Part shown: piece by piece, positions 45,300-55,065 of the stretch
How the letters are laid out: each line of letters starts with the position of its first letter
Numbering within the stretch: the first letter of the stretch is position 1
DNA from: Archegozetes longisetosus
Taxonomy: Eukaryota; Arthropoda; Arachnida; Sarcoptiformes; Trhypochthoniidae
Assembly: GCA_018873245.2 (NCBI GenBank)
Contig: JAEMBT020000009.1
Location: forward strand, 10,613,112-10,677,111
DNA: 64,000 bases
Reading direction: 5' to 3'
Made by a program: the position numbers and the translations under genes
Notes under the pieces: generated by a model
The model's database searches: none
The model's input: the letters and a program-made list of their open reading frames with translations, nothing else
Told to the model about the DNA's origin: nothing

Positions 45300-45830
45300 T
45301 AAGGGTGACAAAAATATGCATTCATTTTTCAGAAATATGTATGCGAATATGCCTTAGAAACTTGCAAAATATGTGCTTAAATATGCATTGGAAAGAACAC
45401 AAAAAGACGATTAATCTGGTACAAAATATATTTAATTGATGCGAATAGAAGCTATTCTTGTTGCATTTAACCACAACATACATCTACATGTTCTCATTTG
45501 TAAATTTTAGTCTATTTGTTCTTAAATATATTTTGTGCTCACTGGAGGATCTCTCTAGATCACATTGAGGTTACTGTTGCACACTTAAAATGTTCAATAT
45601 CATCTGCTTTTAAGTTATTCAACTCTTCCAGTGACAAATTCTTTCCCTTTGACAACTCAGAAATGATTTTAAGTGTTTTATATCGACAGTTTGTGCCCAA
45701 AACTTCACAAAACTTTTGGTAAACTGATCAAATTATTTAAAATGTTTCATTTCATGCAATTATTTTTGTCGCAAAATCTTTAAATATCCCTTTTGGTGCA
45801 AATATGCAATTTACATATTTATGCACCCTA
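45300..45830 (-). mobile_element. hAT remnant with 8-bp target duplication
   Basis: Flanked by ATAATAAC on both sides (45292-45299, 45831-45838). Ends TAAGGGTGACA and, complemented, TAGGGTGCATA. On the minus strand a degraded frame gives HFKCATVTSM and QNIFKNK and TKIYK, resembling the C-terminal VERSFS-type dimerisation segment of CGGBP1-related hAT transposases; part of the 45516-45722 region. Confidence 0.65.
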
Positions 45831-46065
45831 ATAATAACAACAGATAAATATTTTTACACAAATTTTGTAATTAGCCCATGTTCTCATTAAAACATTCGAT
45901 TCAAAACATGATACTAAAAGATTAAGAAAAATTAAAGTCTTACCAGAGCTGACTATGCAGTTCAAACTCACACTTTTATGAAATGTATTGTACATACAAG
46001 TTTTGATTTCAGTTAATTATTAAACTCTTAACTAGTGGCAAAATAATATAGAGATAAGTTTTGAT

Positions 46066-46731
46066 TAGGGTGATCACACGTCCAGTTTTAGGATACTAGT
46101 GTTCAGAGTCCAGATTAAACCCCAACCTGCACAGGATATGTCCAGTTTTCAGTCAAATAACTATTAGTTCTGGTTTTATATTTAGATAAAGAAATGAGTT
46201 ATAATGGAATTGTTGATGTTTGTAAGTTTGTGAATATTTTTGTAGACAGAGGTATATTGTTCGATGAGTGTCGTCAATTAAATCAAATCTTAAGAGTTAT
46301 TTCATTTGAAGATAGAAAGTTATCTAATGAACAATTGTGGTGCCAAATTTTTAGTAAAAATTAACTCGAAAATTTAGCTAAAGTTGTTGAATGTGTAATA
46401 GCAGTTTCTATTGCTAGTGATTTCGTTGAAAGAATTTTCAGTGTAGTGCAGAATTTATGGACAGATGAGCGCAATATAATAAGTATAAATTTAGTCAAAG
46501 CTAAAATATGTACTCGATTTAATTTTTTAACGTCAATCTTCGAATTTCACAACTATGTAAAAAAATAGCGAAGAATTACTTAATGCTGCAAAATCGGATA
46601 AGAAATGTAAATGTCATCATAGTTTCAAAGGTTTTAATCCAACAAAAGGTTGGGTTTCTTGTGGATTAAACTAGAGGGGGATCTTTGATTATTCTGTCCA
46701 GTTTTGGTTTAAACCAGAGGTGGTCGCCCGA
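46066..46731 (+). mobile_element. hAT element, internally deleted, with target duplication
   Basis: GTTTTGAT lies at 46058-46065 and 46732-46739. Ends TAGGGTGATCACACGTCC and, complemented, TCGGGCGACCACCTCTGG. It retains the C-terminal part of an Ac-type transposase: VVECVIAVSIASDFVERIFS then NLWTDERNIISINLVKAKIC, the hAT dimerisation motif. One in-frame stop precedes it. Confidence 0.8.
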
Positions 46732-46947
46732 GTTTTGATAGTATGAAAACAAAAATAATATAACAGACCAATGATTTACATACTGTGCAAATGATTTTTA
46801 GTTCAGACTCTTATTCATATCAAACTGAAGTCAAGCTAAAAGTTTGACAAAGATATCTAAAGTTGATTTTTCTAAACTGTTAATAGTCTGAATTGCATTT
46901 CAATTTAAAGGTAGTGCTCAATACTTATACTCAATCTTAAACGGAAT

Positions 46948-47330
46948 CCGATCAAAATGCCGACAAGTCGTAATACCGACACCATAATAACGACAGGTCA
47001 AAATACCGACATGTCCATAATGCCGACACGTTCATAATGCCGACATGTTCATTATACCGACACGTTCATAATACTGAAAGGTCAAAATGCTGAAAATGTA
47101 TAATATTGATTATTTGATGCACTCATTATTCATATCTTTTCATATTCATTACTATGAACTTTTGAAGGCCTAAAACCGTGCAATACACAGTATTGGTATT
47201 CATATATTTCAATTATTCACAAACCAAAATCACTCAATTTTAGATTTTTTGAGTGGGTTAAGCTCATAATATTGAACGTGTCGGTATTTTGACCTGTCGG
47301 TATTTTGACCTGTCGGTATTTTGAACCAGA
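46948..47330. mobile_element. MITE made of iterated CCGACA motifs
   Basis: The left arm has about seven tandem units of 17-20 bp of the form ATAATGCCGACACGTTC plus two decayed ones. The right arm has three in the opposite orientation (TGTCGGTATTTTGACC). The outer ends GATCAAAATGCCGACA and, complemented, GTTCAAAATACCGACA pair. Confidence 0.65.
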
Positions 47331-48111
47331 CCCATCTTAAACGTAAACCTCAGATTCAACAAATATATTCATATCTGAAAATGTTTGAGGGGTTCGATAA
47401 AATGTTCTTCTCTTATATCATACTTCAAAAGTTGATATGAGGAAAGAGATTGTATAAATCTCTTATTTATCAGCTATTATGAGTTATTAATAAAGAAGCT
47501 CTTAAATCTGAAAATTATAGGCTATTTGATTTGCAGTATAGACCCTATTCGCTAAGATGTCTTCAAAATCAAGTTTCATACTAAACTTGAAATATGATTA
47601 ATAAATCAATTAGTTCAGTAAGAATAAATTAAAACTAAAATTCGTACAAGTAATTAGATCATAGTTTTATTCACCGATTTCTTAGTGTTGACTTTGAAAA
47701 GAAGTAGATTTTGCGACAAACCAAATTTGGTATTCTATTATTCCTAATGAATTTTGCCACAGATTTCTAATTATTTCTAAGTTCACTAAAATATAATGAA
47801 AAACCAGTTCACATGCTTAATATATTCTTAAACGTGGAATGACTCAAAGCAAATCAAACTGAGAAGTCTGATCGATTTCTAGTAGTCTTAGTTGAAGTTT
47901 CAAACTCTGGAATTCTGATGACCAGTCAAGATTTCAAATGTTGAAAATCATCAAAAACAGTTATTTTTAGAAAATCTATCAACATTTCGATGATAATTGG
48001 TTCAGATCATTATAATCGTTAGTTATGAAAATTCAAGTTCAAAAAACTTAGGTTCTAAGTGAAACATTACGACATAGCATAAAAATCATTGATTAACCAT
48101 TTTACAGCTAC
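47331..48111. other. Gene-free AT-rich stretch
   Basis: Nothing recognised. Confidence 0.3.
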
Positions 48112-48250
48112 CTGATCACATTTATAATCAGATTCATGATCAGTTGAATAAAAGCCGAACTTTCTAGACGGAACATCTTCTGATCTCACGACTCCAGCCG
48201 ATAAGCTATTTGATCGTCGTCTCAGTGAAAATCCGTTTGAAGGTTCGCTA
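48112..48250 (-). CDS. Candidate internal exon of an unidentified gene
   Basis: On the minus strand a strong acceptor (pyrimidine-rich TTTTTTCGCTTCAG) precedes 139 nt that stay open in one frame, SEPSNGFSLRRRSNSLSAGV then VRSEDVPSRKFGFYSTDHES and DYKCDQ, and end at CAG|GTAGCT. The segment is clearly less AT-rich than its surroundings and Ser/Arg-rich like a phosphorylated linker. I do not recognise the protein. Neighbouring exons were not found, so it may be an isolated exon of a large gene or a relic. Confidence 0.3.
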
Positions 48251-48799
48251 CTGAAGCGAAAAAAGGATAACTTCAAACAATTAATTGACTCGAGTCTTCT
48301 AAAGATAAAACTTAAGACTTAGTCTTGATCGAATGCGTTCTCTTAAAGTAACAAAATTTTCGATTTAGACATTGATCATGTCAAAACATTTTCGTAAATA
48401 ATGCATTGCCATCTTTTAGACAACATTATTCTCGGAAAAGAATACGCATAAAATTCAATTGTTTACAATTTTTTATTAATTAGTGAATAGAAGATAATTT
48501 ACATCGAGTTAATGTAATAATAGATAAATAATTTCAAATTATTTAATTACTGGTAGTGGTCTGTTGTCCATAGCCTATCGTACTCGAGTTCTAGAGCTCG
48601 ACAACGGGTCTTGGAAAAAGTATTCTGGCAATTTCGTCATTTCGCTTTTGAATTTTTATCAATTTTTTCGACAAATCTAACATTTAGAGATGGGCGTGCA
48701 AAATATGAATCACTACCCCAATCATTTGAAGCTTCAATTATGAAATGACCCGCTAACTTTAATGTGTTGTTAGTGATAACTTATGTGCATTCATTGTTA
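48251..48799. other. Gene-free AT-rich stretch
   Basis: Nothing recognised. Confidence 0.3.
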
Positions 48800-49080
48800 C
48801 CTTATTTAAATACTTTCCTTACTTGACTTCTTTTCCCGTTTTCATTATGTTGAACAGATTTTAACTTTTTGATTCCAGATTCAGCTAAATAACTTTTAGC
48901 AGTTTTGTCGCACACATTTAGCTCTTTCCCCAATTTTAAATAACTTACAAATTGTATTTACATTTTATTTAAACTATTCTCATATTCTCTTTTCGATTTG
49001 ATAGGCTTTCGGTCACTACCAGGTCTTTTTCAAGTTGTTCACTTTCTATTCGAGTTATATGATAATTTCGTCTAAACATT
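48800..49080 (-). mobile_element. Transposase helix-turn-helix fragment
   Basis: On the minus strand: PGSDRKPIKSKREYENSLNK, then LKLGKELNVCDKTAKSYLAE and SGIKKLKSVQHNE. The order Gly/Arg/Lys-Pro linker, then L-x-K-E-L-N-V-x-x-x-T-x-x-x-Y-L, fits the N-terminus of a Tc1/mariner transposase. It ends about 60 bp before the prenyltransferase-like gene on the other strand. Confidence 0.4.
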
Positions 49081-49139
49081 TTCAACTACGTACGCGGATA
49101 GAGAGAAAATAGATTGAAAAGCAACACATTATAACAATT

Positions 49140-49964
49140 ATGGATGACTATACTAATATCGTTTCTCCATGGTTAAGAAAGCCTGTAAGTTACTATGGTG
49201 ATAAAGGGAAGGACTTTAGATCTAATTTGTTTAAGTGTATTGCGGAAGGAATCAAGGAAGAAACCATAAAGGTAGTATGTGATATATTGTACTTGCTTCA
49301 TTTATCGTATATTATGATCGATGATATAATGGATGATTCTACAAGCAGGTGCGAACAACCAGCAATGCATACCAAATATGGTAATGCAACTGTTATTACT
49401 TGGGCTCTTGCTTTATCTCATGATATTTGTAGAATTATACTGAACAGTTTTCCCGGTGACTTAGCTTTCAAGGTTAATGAATTGTATAATGCAGTATTAT
49501 TAAAAACTCTATACGGTCAAACTTTAGATTTGGATACCGAGTTCAAGGATTATAGGAAAATAGCTGAGAATAAGACTTCGTATTATACAGTTTGTTTTCC
49601 AGTTGCTTTAGCTGTTCTGATAAAGACAAATGATTTAAATATGGCCATGTTAGTTTTAGAAGATGAGCATTTACTTGAGATTGGGTATTGGTTTCAAGCC
49701 GAAAATGATTTCAAAGGTAATTTCGATGAAAATAACAATGACATAGAAAATAAAACCTGGAATAAATTAATCGATCTGCTGTCGAATAAGATAGAAAGCT
49801 TTTCATATCCTTCATCTAAAGAGGAAGCAGTAAAATTATATAAAGAATATGACATATATGATGATTATGTTGTTGAACGTGAGGCTGCATTAGAAGAAAT
49901 GAAAAAGCAAAAGATTCCAATGAAACAAAAGTATCAATTATTGAGGCTATTAATTTTTCACTGA
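49140..49964 (+). CDS. Isoprenyl diphosphate synthase-like protein
   Basis: 274 residues, intronless, starting MDDYTNIVSPWLRKP. It has the trans-prenyltransferase fold signatures in order: GKDFRS (residues 23-28, cf. GGKRxRP/GKQxR), the first Asp-rich motif DDIMD at 61-65 in LHLSYIMIDDIMDDS, GQTLDLD at 126-132 (cf. GQGxDI) and NKTSYY at 144-149 (cf. KTG). The second Asp-rich motif, DDxxD in working synthases, reads NDFKG at 189-193, so two of its three Asp are gone. Loss of this motif with retention of the first is the pattern of animal terpene synthases that evolved from prenyltransferases, so the enzyme may cyclise or ionise rather than elongate, or may be weakened. A geranylgeranyl/farnesyl-type synthase is the nearest family. 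The terpene synthase frame starts 22 bp after its stop. Confidence 0.75.
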   Translation: MDDYTNIVSPWLRKPVSYYGDKGKDFRSNLFKCIAEGIKEETIKVVCDILYLLHLSYIMIDDIMDDSTSRCEQPAMHTKYGNATVITWALALSHDICRIILNSFPGDLAFKVNELYNAVLLKTLYGQTLDLDTEFKDYRKIAENKTSYYTVCFPVALAVLIKTNDLNMAMLVLEDEHLLEIGYWFQAENDFKGNFDENNNDIENKTWNKLIDLLSNKIESFSYPSSKEEAVKLYKEYDIYDDYVVEREAALEEMKKQKIPMKQKYQLLRLLIFH

Positions 49965-49986
49965 AATTTTTGAAGAGTGTCACAGG

Positions 49987-50928
49987 ATGAAAGCTTATAC
50001 TTTCAAACTAAACCATTCTTATGAGGTTAAACCTTTAAATTTCTTAAAAGATGATTATGAAATGATTATAAAATGGATGAATGATATATTTATAGAAAGC
50101 ATTCATAAACCATTAATTATCAGTCTAGGTAAAGATTTATTTAAATTTCTCTCTATGGTAAAAGAGTTTTCAGAATGTGAACTAGTTATTGATGTATTTA
50201 AATGGTACACAATAGCATTTTATTTAGATGATTTATGCGAGCAGAGTCCTGAGTTAGCAAATTGTTGGCTTCAATATATTCAAAGTAAATCTGTCCTTTC
50301 TTCTCCTGAAAAAATAGAGAAGCTTGATGTGCTTTATATGGAGAAATTTGGTAAAAGTGTTGATTTAGCAAATTATTTCACACATCTTTTTAGTGAATAT
50401 AATAAGTTGGTATTTGCAATCGGAATTAAGATAAATAATGTTTCAGATTTCTTTTATTATAACGAGGAATATATTAATTTTATGGCAAACAAAAGACCTA
50501 ATATCAAAGTTTTTACATCTTTAGATGATTATTTTGAGAATAGAATAATTGATACTGGTCTTAAGCCAACTATATTTGTTGTGGTTTGTATGCTCGGTAA
50601 CGACTTTAATTCAATATATGACGAGATTATTTGTCCTGCTATGAAGTATGTTATCCTAGATAATGATTTGTGTTCATTTGGAAAAGAAAGCAAATCAAAT
50701 GACATTTTTAATTCTATCAAAGTTATTAAGAATTTGCATCCAGAGATGAGTTATCAACAAATCGTTTGGATTACAGAAAGTGTTAAAAGAAATTTCTATG
50801 AACAAATGTCGAAATGTGAATATGTTTGCAGGTTCAGTACTTCAATTATGAATGTATATAGGAATTGTAATCGATATAATGATTATGTCATACATTCTAA
50901 ATCAAGTAATTTGATTTTATATCATTAA
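49987..50928 (+). CDS. Canonical (microbial-type) class I terpene synthase
   Basis: 313 residues, intronless. All catalytic landmarks of class I terpene cyclases are present: the Asp-rich metal motif DDLCE at 81-85 in YTIAFYLDDLCEQ, a diphosphate-sensor Arg at 186 in DYFENRIIDTG, the NSE triad NDLCSFGKE at 226-234 and the C-terminal RY pair at 296-297 in YRNCNRYNDY. Known role: metal-dependent ionisation of geranyl-, farnesyl- or geranylgeranyl-diphosphate and cyclisation to a terpene; the product cannot be predicted. Genes of this type are microbial in origin and have been reported as laterally acquired in trombidid mites. The frame differs from that of the upstream gene (ATG 22 bp after its stop), so this is either a second gene with a very short promoter, a dicistronic message or one spliced or decayed fusion. 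Codon choice is as AT-rich as the neighbourhood, arguing against contamination. Confidence 0.85.
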   Translation: MKAYTFKLNHSYEVKPLNFLKDDYEMIIKWMNDIFIESIHKPLIISLGKDLFKFLSMVKEFSECELVIDVFKWYTIAFYLDDLCEQSPELANCWLQYIQSKSVLSSPEKIEKLDVLYMEKFGKSVDLANYFTHLFSEYNKLVFAIGIKINNVSDFFYYNEEYINFMANKRPNIKVFTSLDDYFENRIIDTGLKPTIFVVVCMLGNDFNSIYDEIICPAMKYVILDNDLCSFGKESKSNDIFNSIKVIKNLHPEMSYQQIVWITESVKRNFYEQMSKCEYVCRFSTSIMNVYRNCNRYNDYVIHSKSSNLILYH

Positions 50929-50933
50929 GTTTT

Positions 50934-51094
50934 ACACGATTTCTTTATAAGGTGGTGGTGTACTTTATATAATTTTTTATAGGTGGTCGTATTTTTTACA
51001 CAATTTCTTATAGATGGTGGCGTATTTTACATAATTTTTTATAGGTGGTCGTATTTTTTACACAATTTCTTATAGATGGTGGCGTATTTTACAC
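50934..51094. repeat. Minisatellite directly behind the terpene synthase
   Basis: Five units of about 32 bp of two alternating types, ACACAATTTCTTATAGATGG and ACATAATTTTTTATAGGTGG, starting six bases after the stop codon. The alternation makes a higher-order unit of about 63 bp. Confidence 0.85.
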
Positions 51095-51985
51095 TATTCA
51101 AATATTACAAAACGTCTAGCTTTTATGAGCATTACAAAAAGTTAAAAATATAATTAAATATTAAAATATACTTCTATTCGTCAATAAGTTTTTTTTTTTA
51201 ATATATTGAGTATTTCAAGAAAGCGTCTTTTGACTCTTAATTTCACGTATCCTTCATTATAAGTAAAAGTAATTGACTTGTTCAGAAAAATGGCATGTAT
51301 GATGAATATGTTAATGAGCGCGCATTTGAACTTTAAAATTTAAAGGAAAAATTGGAAGTAGTCATAAAACAACATCTAAAGGTGAATGTTTTGAATGATA
51401 ACATGCTTGGTAGGTTTGAACCATTTTCTATAGATACGTATTCAAAGACAGTGTTAAAATATCATTGTTTTTTTATTACAAACACAAAAGGAGATTTAGC
51501 GAGTTTTGGGTGGTCTGAATCACATCGTAAATATTGGCCAATTGGTAGAAAACAAAAGGAACTATTTATCATGTCACTTATGCGTTATTGAACTTTCGAG
51601 ATATGCTAGCAACTGGTGAGTGATATCTCTTCCATAAAGTTCTTTATTTTAGACTAGAATTTGTAATTACAATTTGCACATTAGATGGCATAAAGTATAA
51701 GTTTCGGGTAAACTCATCAATACTACTATTTAAATCAATGTATCTGAAAAGATTTATTCACAGCTCATCACTTTTAGTATTTTTGCTAAATTCTATTCGC
51801 AAAACCTATGTTTAAGTTTTTCAAATCGACAGATAATTCTTAATTAAAAATCAGAGCTACCGACACATAAAAACTCAAACCTAACCTGACTTAAAGAATA
51901 AAAATTTTTGCTATTGCACAATTCGAAAATCTTTTTGAATTAAACTTAGAAATGTGTAATAAACTTCATTTGTTTGCATCTGAAT
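51095..51985. other. Gene-poor stretch
   Basis: Holds a 79-codon frame at 51352-51591 (MEVVIKQHLKVNVLNDNMLG...) that I do not recognise and cannot support. Otherwise nothing. Confidence 0.3.
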
Positions 51986-51995
51986 TGAAATTATA

Positions 51996-52319
51996 GGTAA
52001 AGTATCAGTCGATTCATTGTCCGGTGATATGGGATCCAAAGTGCATACTTCGATTCGAATTTCTGGTTTCGATAAAATGGCAAAAGAGTTATGGGAATTT
52101 GTCCATCAAAATGTTTGGATACTATTGGCAACTATTGTCATCAAAGATTCACGATTTCTATTATGCGTTTCCAAAATTGGTCAATCGAAGACAGTAGTTC
52201 ATACAACTGCTTATTTGCTTATGATAACTCAGAGAAAACGTTTTAATCTATTCAGAAAGTGGTGGTGTCAGACAGTTAACTATTTCTATGTCTTAGTCTC
52301 GATTGTGATCTGTTCGTAA
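51996..52319 (+). pseudogene. ANF-receptor-domain-like fragment
   Basis: After an acceptor-like AAATTATAG the frame reads GKVSVDSLSGDMGSKVHTSI then RISGFDKMAKELWEFVHQNV. It resembles the R-x-S-G-x-y-D-K-M-x-x-x-L-x-E-L-L-x-x-y-x-W core of the receptor-family ligand-binding domain (natriuretic-peptide receptors/receptor guanylyl cyclases). The similarity fades after about 60 residues. No neighbouring exons were found. Probably a duplicated exon or relic. Confidence 0.3.
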
Positions 52320-52540
52320 CAGTCAGATCTGACGAGAAGAGACTTCCTTAAGAAGCTATTTCCAAAACTTTCCAATCGAAACTTTTCTTCTCGTGACTAA
52401 TGTTTCAACACATATTATAATCACTTTCTTGAGATCACGAAATATAATTTAGTTATAGCATGTCAATTCAATCCCAGACAATTCATCCCCAACAATTTAG
52501 CCCTTACTTGATATAAGTGTAAGAACCAAATTTTAAAGTA

Positions 52541-52612
52541 GAGGCAGTCTAATGGGTAGAGCCGCCGCCTTAGAATGGTAAGGCTCATTTTCAAGCCTCC
52601 TATAAATGGAGT
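52541..52612 (+). pseudogene. tRNA-like relic or SINE head
   Basis: GGCAGTCTAATGGGTAGAGC resembles a tRNA D-arm/box A; CCTTAGAATGGTAAGG makes an anticodon-arm-like hairpin; TTTTCAAGCCTCC is a decayed box B. The acceptor stem is not convincing, so it is a pseudogene or a tRNA-derived SINE fragment. Confidence 0.4.
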
Positions 52613-52984
52613 TTTTCAATATTTCCTTAACCTTAATTCAGTTTGGTTCAATTTAATCAAACTGAATTGTGATGATCAAAATTTTGTTTTTATCATATTA
52701 ACGTGATTTGCTGACTCCTCAAAACAATCAACGTAATTTATTCCCGAAATCAATAATAAAAAGATAACTGTCCATTTTCAAGCCCTTCAACTTATCGAAA
52801 CGTTAAAATTTTAAATTTAAAAATACCATTTGACTTTGTTAAAACTATTGAGGACAAAGTTCTACTTATTAACCAGTGACTTATTTACTATCCTCGTAAA
52901 TCAAAAGAAAATTTAGGAAGTTATGTGGCGATAAATTGAAGGTGACACCGATATAAAGTGTCATGGTGGATGACACACAGTTGA

Positions 52985-54240
52985 TGATCATATGACTCAA
53001 CGAAATAACCACAATCATTCACCAGATTAAGTCAAATTTGAAGCTTGCTACGTCATGAATCAGATCGAAGACAGGACATTGTCATCTCCGAAGTCATCCA
53101 CTAGCGTTATCGCTCATTACTTTGACAGGCTGCAAGTGATTAACTCTATTCCAAGTCGACAATTGCCAAGAACATCCAGTGATACGTCATAAAAGGTCAA
53201 GCGTCTATGAACCCAAGAAATCTCTTCGAATCTTGTAACAGATACTAACTCACTGTATATGCCGAGAATGGCGATATTTTTCTCCAGTTTGACAGCGGTT
53301 AGATGATCATGTTTTGATTTTCCCGGTCCACAAAAATCTACTAGAGGCGCTTAATTGTGACTATTAGTGTGCTGATGACTCTTTCAAAGTTGCTACACCC
53401 CTATTTGGTCAGCTTTACATTATACATGAATTCGCCCAAAACAGTATTTTTACTTTCACTTATATACTAGAGCCAAATATAAGAAAATTAACTGATAACC
53501 ACGTCTTCGCTGCTATTAAGAGTCTCCAACCCAGTTTGAATCCAGTTTGAATCCAGTTTCCATTATGACAGACTTCGAACTGAACGCAATTAATGCATTC
53601 AATAAGTTCCCTAACTCCAATTCTTGAGGATGACTCTTACATTTCAGCCAGTGCCTTTGGAAGAAAATTCAACGCTAGTCTGTTATGATATTCATAAAGT
53701 ATATTTGACAGGTTCAACATTTGCGTTAAACATCGAGATGGTTGCAGTTTTACCTTTTGTTTCAACAGCCGATACCATCTCTTCATACATTGTTTTTCTT
53801 AGTTTTCTTAGTGAACCATTTCATATAGAAAATGAGTCTTTTGGTACTCTAGTCGATTATGTTGAAGACACATGTATTGGACATGAGCAAAGCAATAAAT
53901 GGCTCCCATTTTTGTGATCGGGATATGCAGTTGTCATTCTCTGTTCTAGGTGACTACCTAAAACCATTAATGCCGTTGAAAGTTAGCATCGAGTTTTCAG
54001 ATCTTACTCGAGGTTCATCATCCTAGTATCTGGAGCTTCATCGAGGCTTGAAAAACGATCAAAGTCTGCGTCAAATGCAGCTTGAGCATCACTTGACAGG
54101 AATCGAACTACGATCGGGAACGAAGATGTATCGCCTGGCTGCTTCTTATTTGAAAAGGAGTGTAGCAAAGTAGGACAAATTCCTATCATAGATTACTTTA
54201 GAAACGTTTCTCACAATCTTCCTTTTTAATCAAGTCCTAT
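52985..54240 (+). mobile_element. Mutator-like (MULE) transposase remnant
   Basis: Fragments in order with frame changes: ESSTSVIAHYFDRLQ-like region, SFKVATPLFGQLYIIHEFAQ (catalytic-core region of MULEs, cf. TFKxxPxxFxQLYxIHG), FTYILEPNIRKLTDNHVFAA, IMTDFELNAINAFNKFP, then VDYVEDTCIGHEQSNKWLPF (53624-53917 frame) and a C-terminal LRGLKNDQSLRQMQLEHHL-like helix (near 54035). The order matches animal MULE transposases. Ends not found. Confidence 0.65.
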
Positions 54241-54258
54241 TTTTACATTTAAAATTTA

Positions 54259-54272
54259 CCCCCCCCCCCCCC
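54259..54272. repeat. Poly-C run
   Basis: Fourteen consecutive C in otherwise AT-rich DNA; length may be an assembly or sequencing estimate. Confidence 0.9.
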
Positions 54273-54325
54273 AATCTCAAAAATACCTTATAAAATCTGT
54301 CTTAGCAAAATTTTACAATTAAATG

Positions 54326-55065
54326 TATCGTAAGTTGCATATTAAGTCGTTTTTTCTCATTTGTAAAAAAACGGCTCAATAGAGGAGTCGATTTTCAATC
54401 CCTAAACGGTAAATGTTTCAGATTTAGAATTTCAGTGTTTTGAGTCATTTTGACCCAACCATTGATCTTGAAAAGTGTGTTAAAGTAAACGATAGGGTGT
54501 GTAGTAGTTATAGTGTTTCTTAAGTTATTCGTAGTCATCCCGACGCAATTTGTTTAAAGCCTTAAATCAAAACTTATTTCATACTAACTTTAATGCCTAA
54601 ACTCAGATATGACTAACTTTAAACTTATATTTAAATATAAATATTATAAATAATTTGTATTTTAATATGACCCTTAAATGCTCATTTGAAAATACTACGG
54701 ATATTTTGAATGTTAATAATCACAAAAATTGAATATAATTTTTTATAAACCTTTAGTCATTTTGACCCACATCTTACTGTTCTAGAGTTAATGCATGCAC
54801 AGTATACGGCTTTATATGAGGCGATGCCAAAGAAATAATACTTGAGATCGTTTTTATCATGAGATCAATATTTTTGAATGTAATGCAAACATGCGATAGA
54901 GAGCAGTGGATCATTCAATTGATTTATCATAATCAACAATAACCACTACTATTTACCGCAGTACTCTCTACCGCGTGTTTAAAAATACATTCAAAAATAC
55001 GGATCACATAATAAACGATCTCAAGTACTATTGTGTTGGCATCACCACATATGCAACTTACGATA
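54326..55065. mobile_element. MITE with perfect 17-bp ends and palindromic right half
   Basis: TATCGTAAGTTGCATAT at 54326 and its exact complement ending at 55065. Inside, about 54810-55050 is a long hairpin (GGCGATGCCAA ... TACTTGAGATCG against its complement). No coding capacity. Confidence 0.6.

Noticed and set aside
46948-47330. CRISPR-like array (regular short repeats)
   Set aside because: Eukaryotic DNA, imperfect units without unique spacers, and inverted copies on the right side: a MITE.
49140-50928. Bacterial contamination or bacterial operon
   Set aside because: The genes lie between arthropod transposon remnants and share the AT-rich composition; no ribosome binding sites or other bacterial genes are present.
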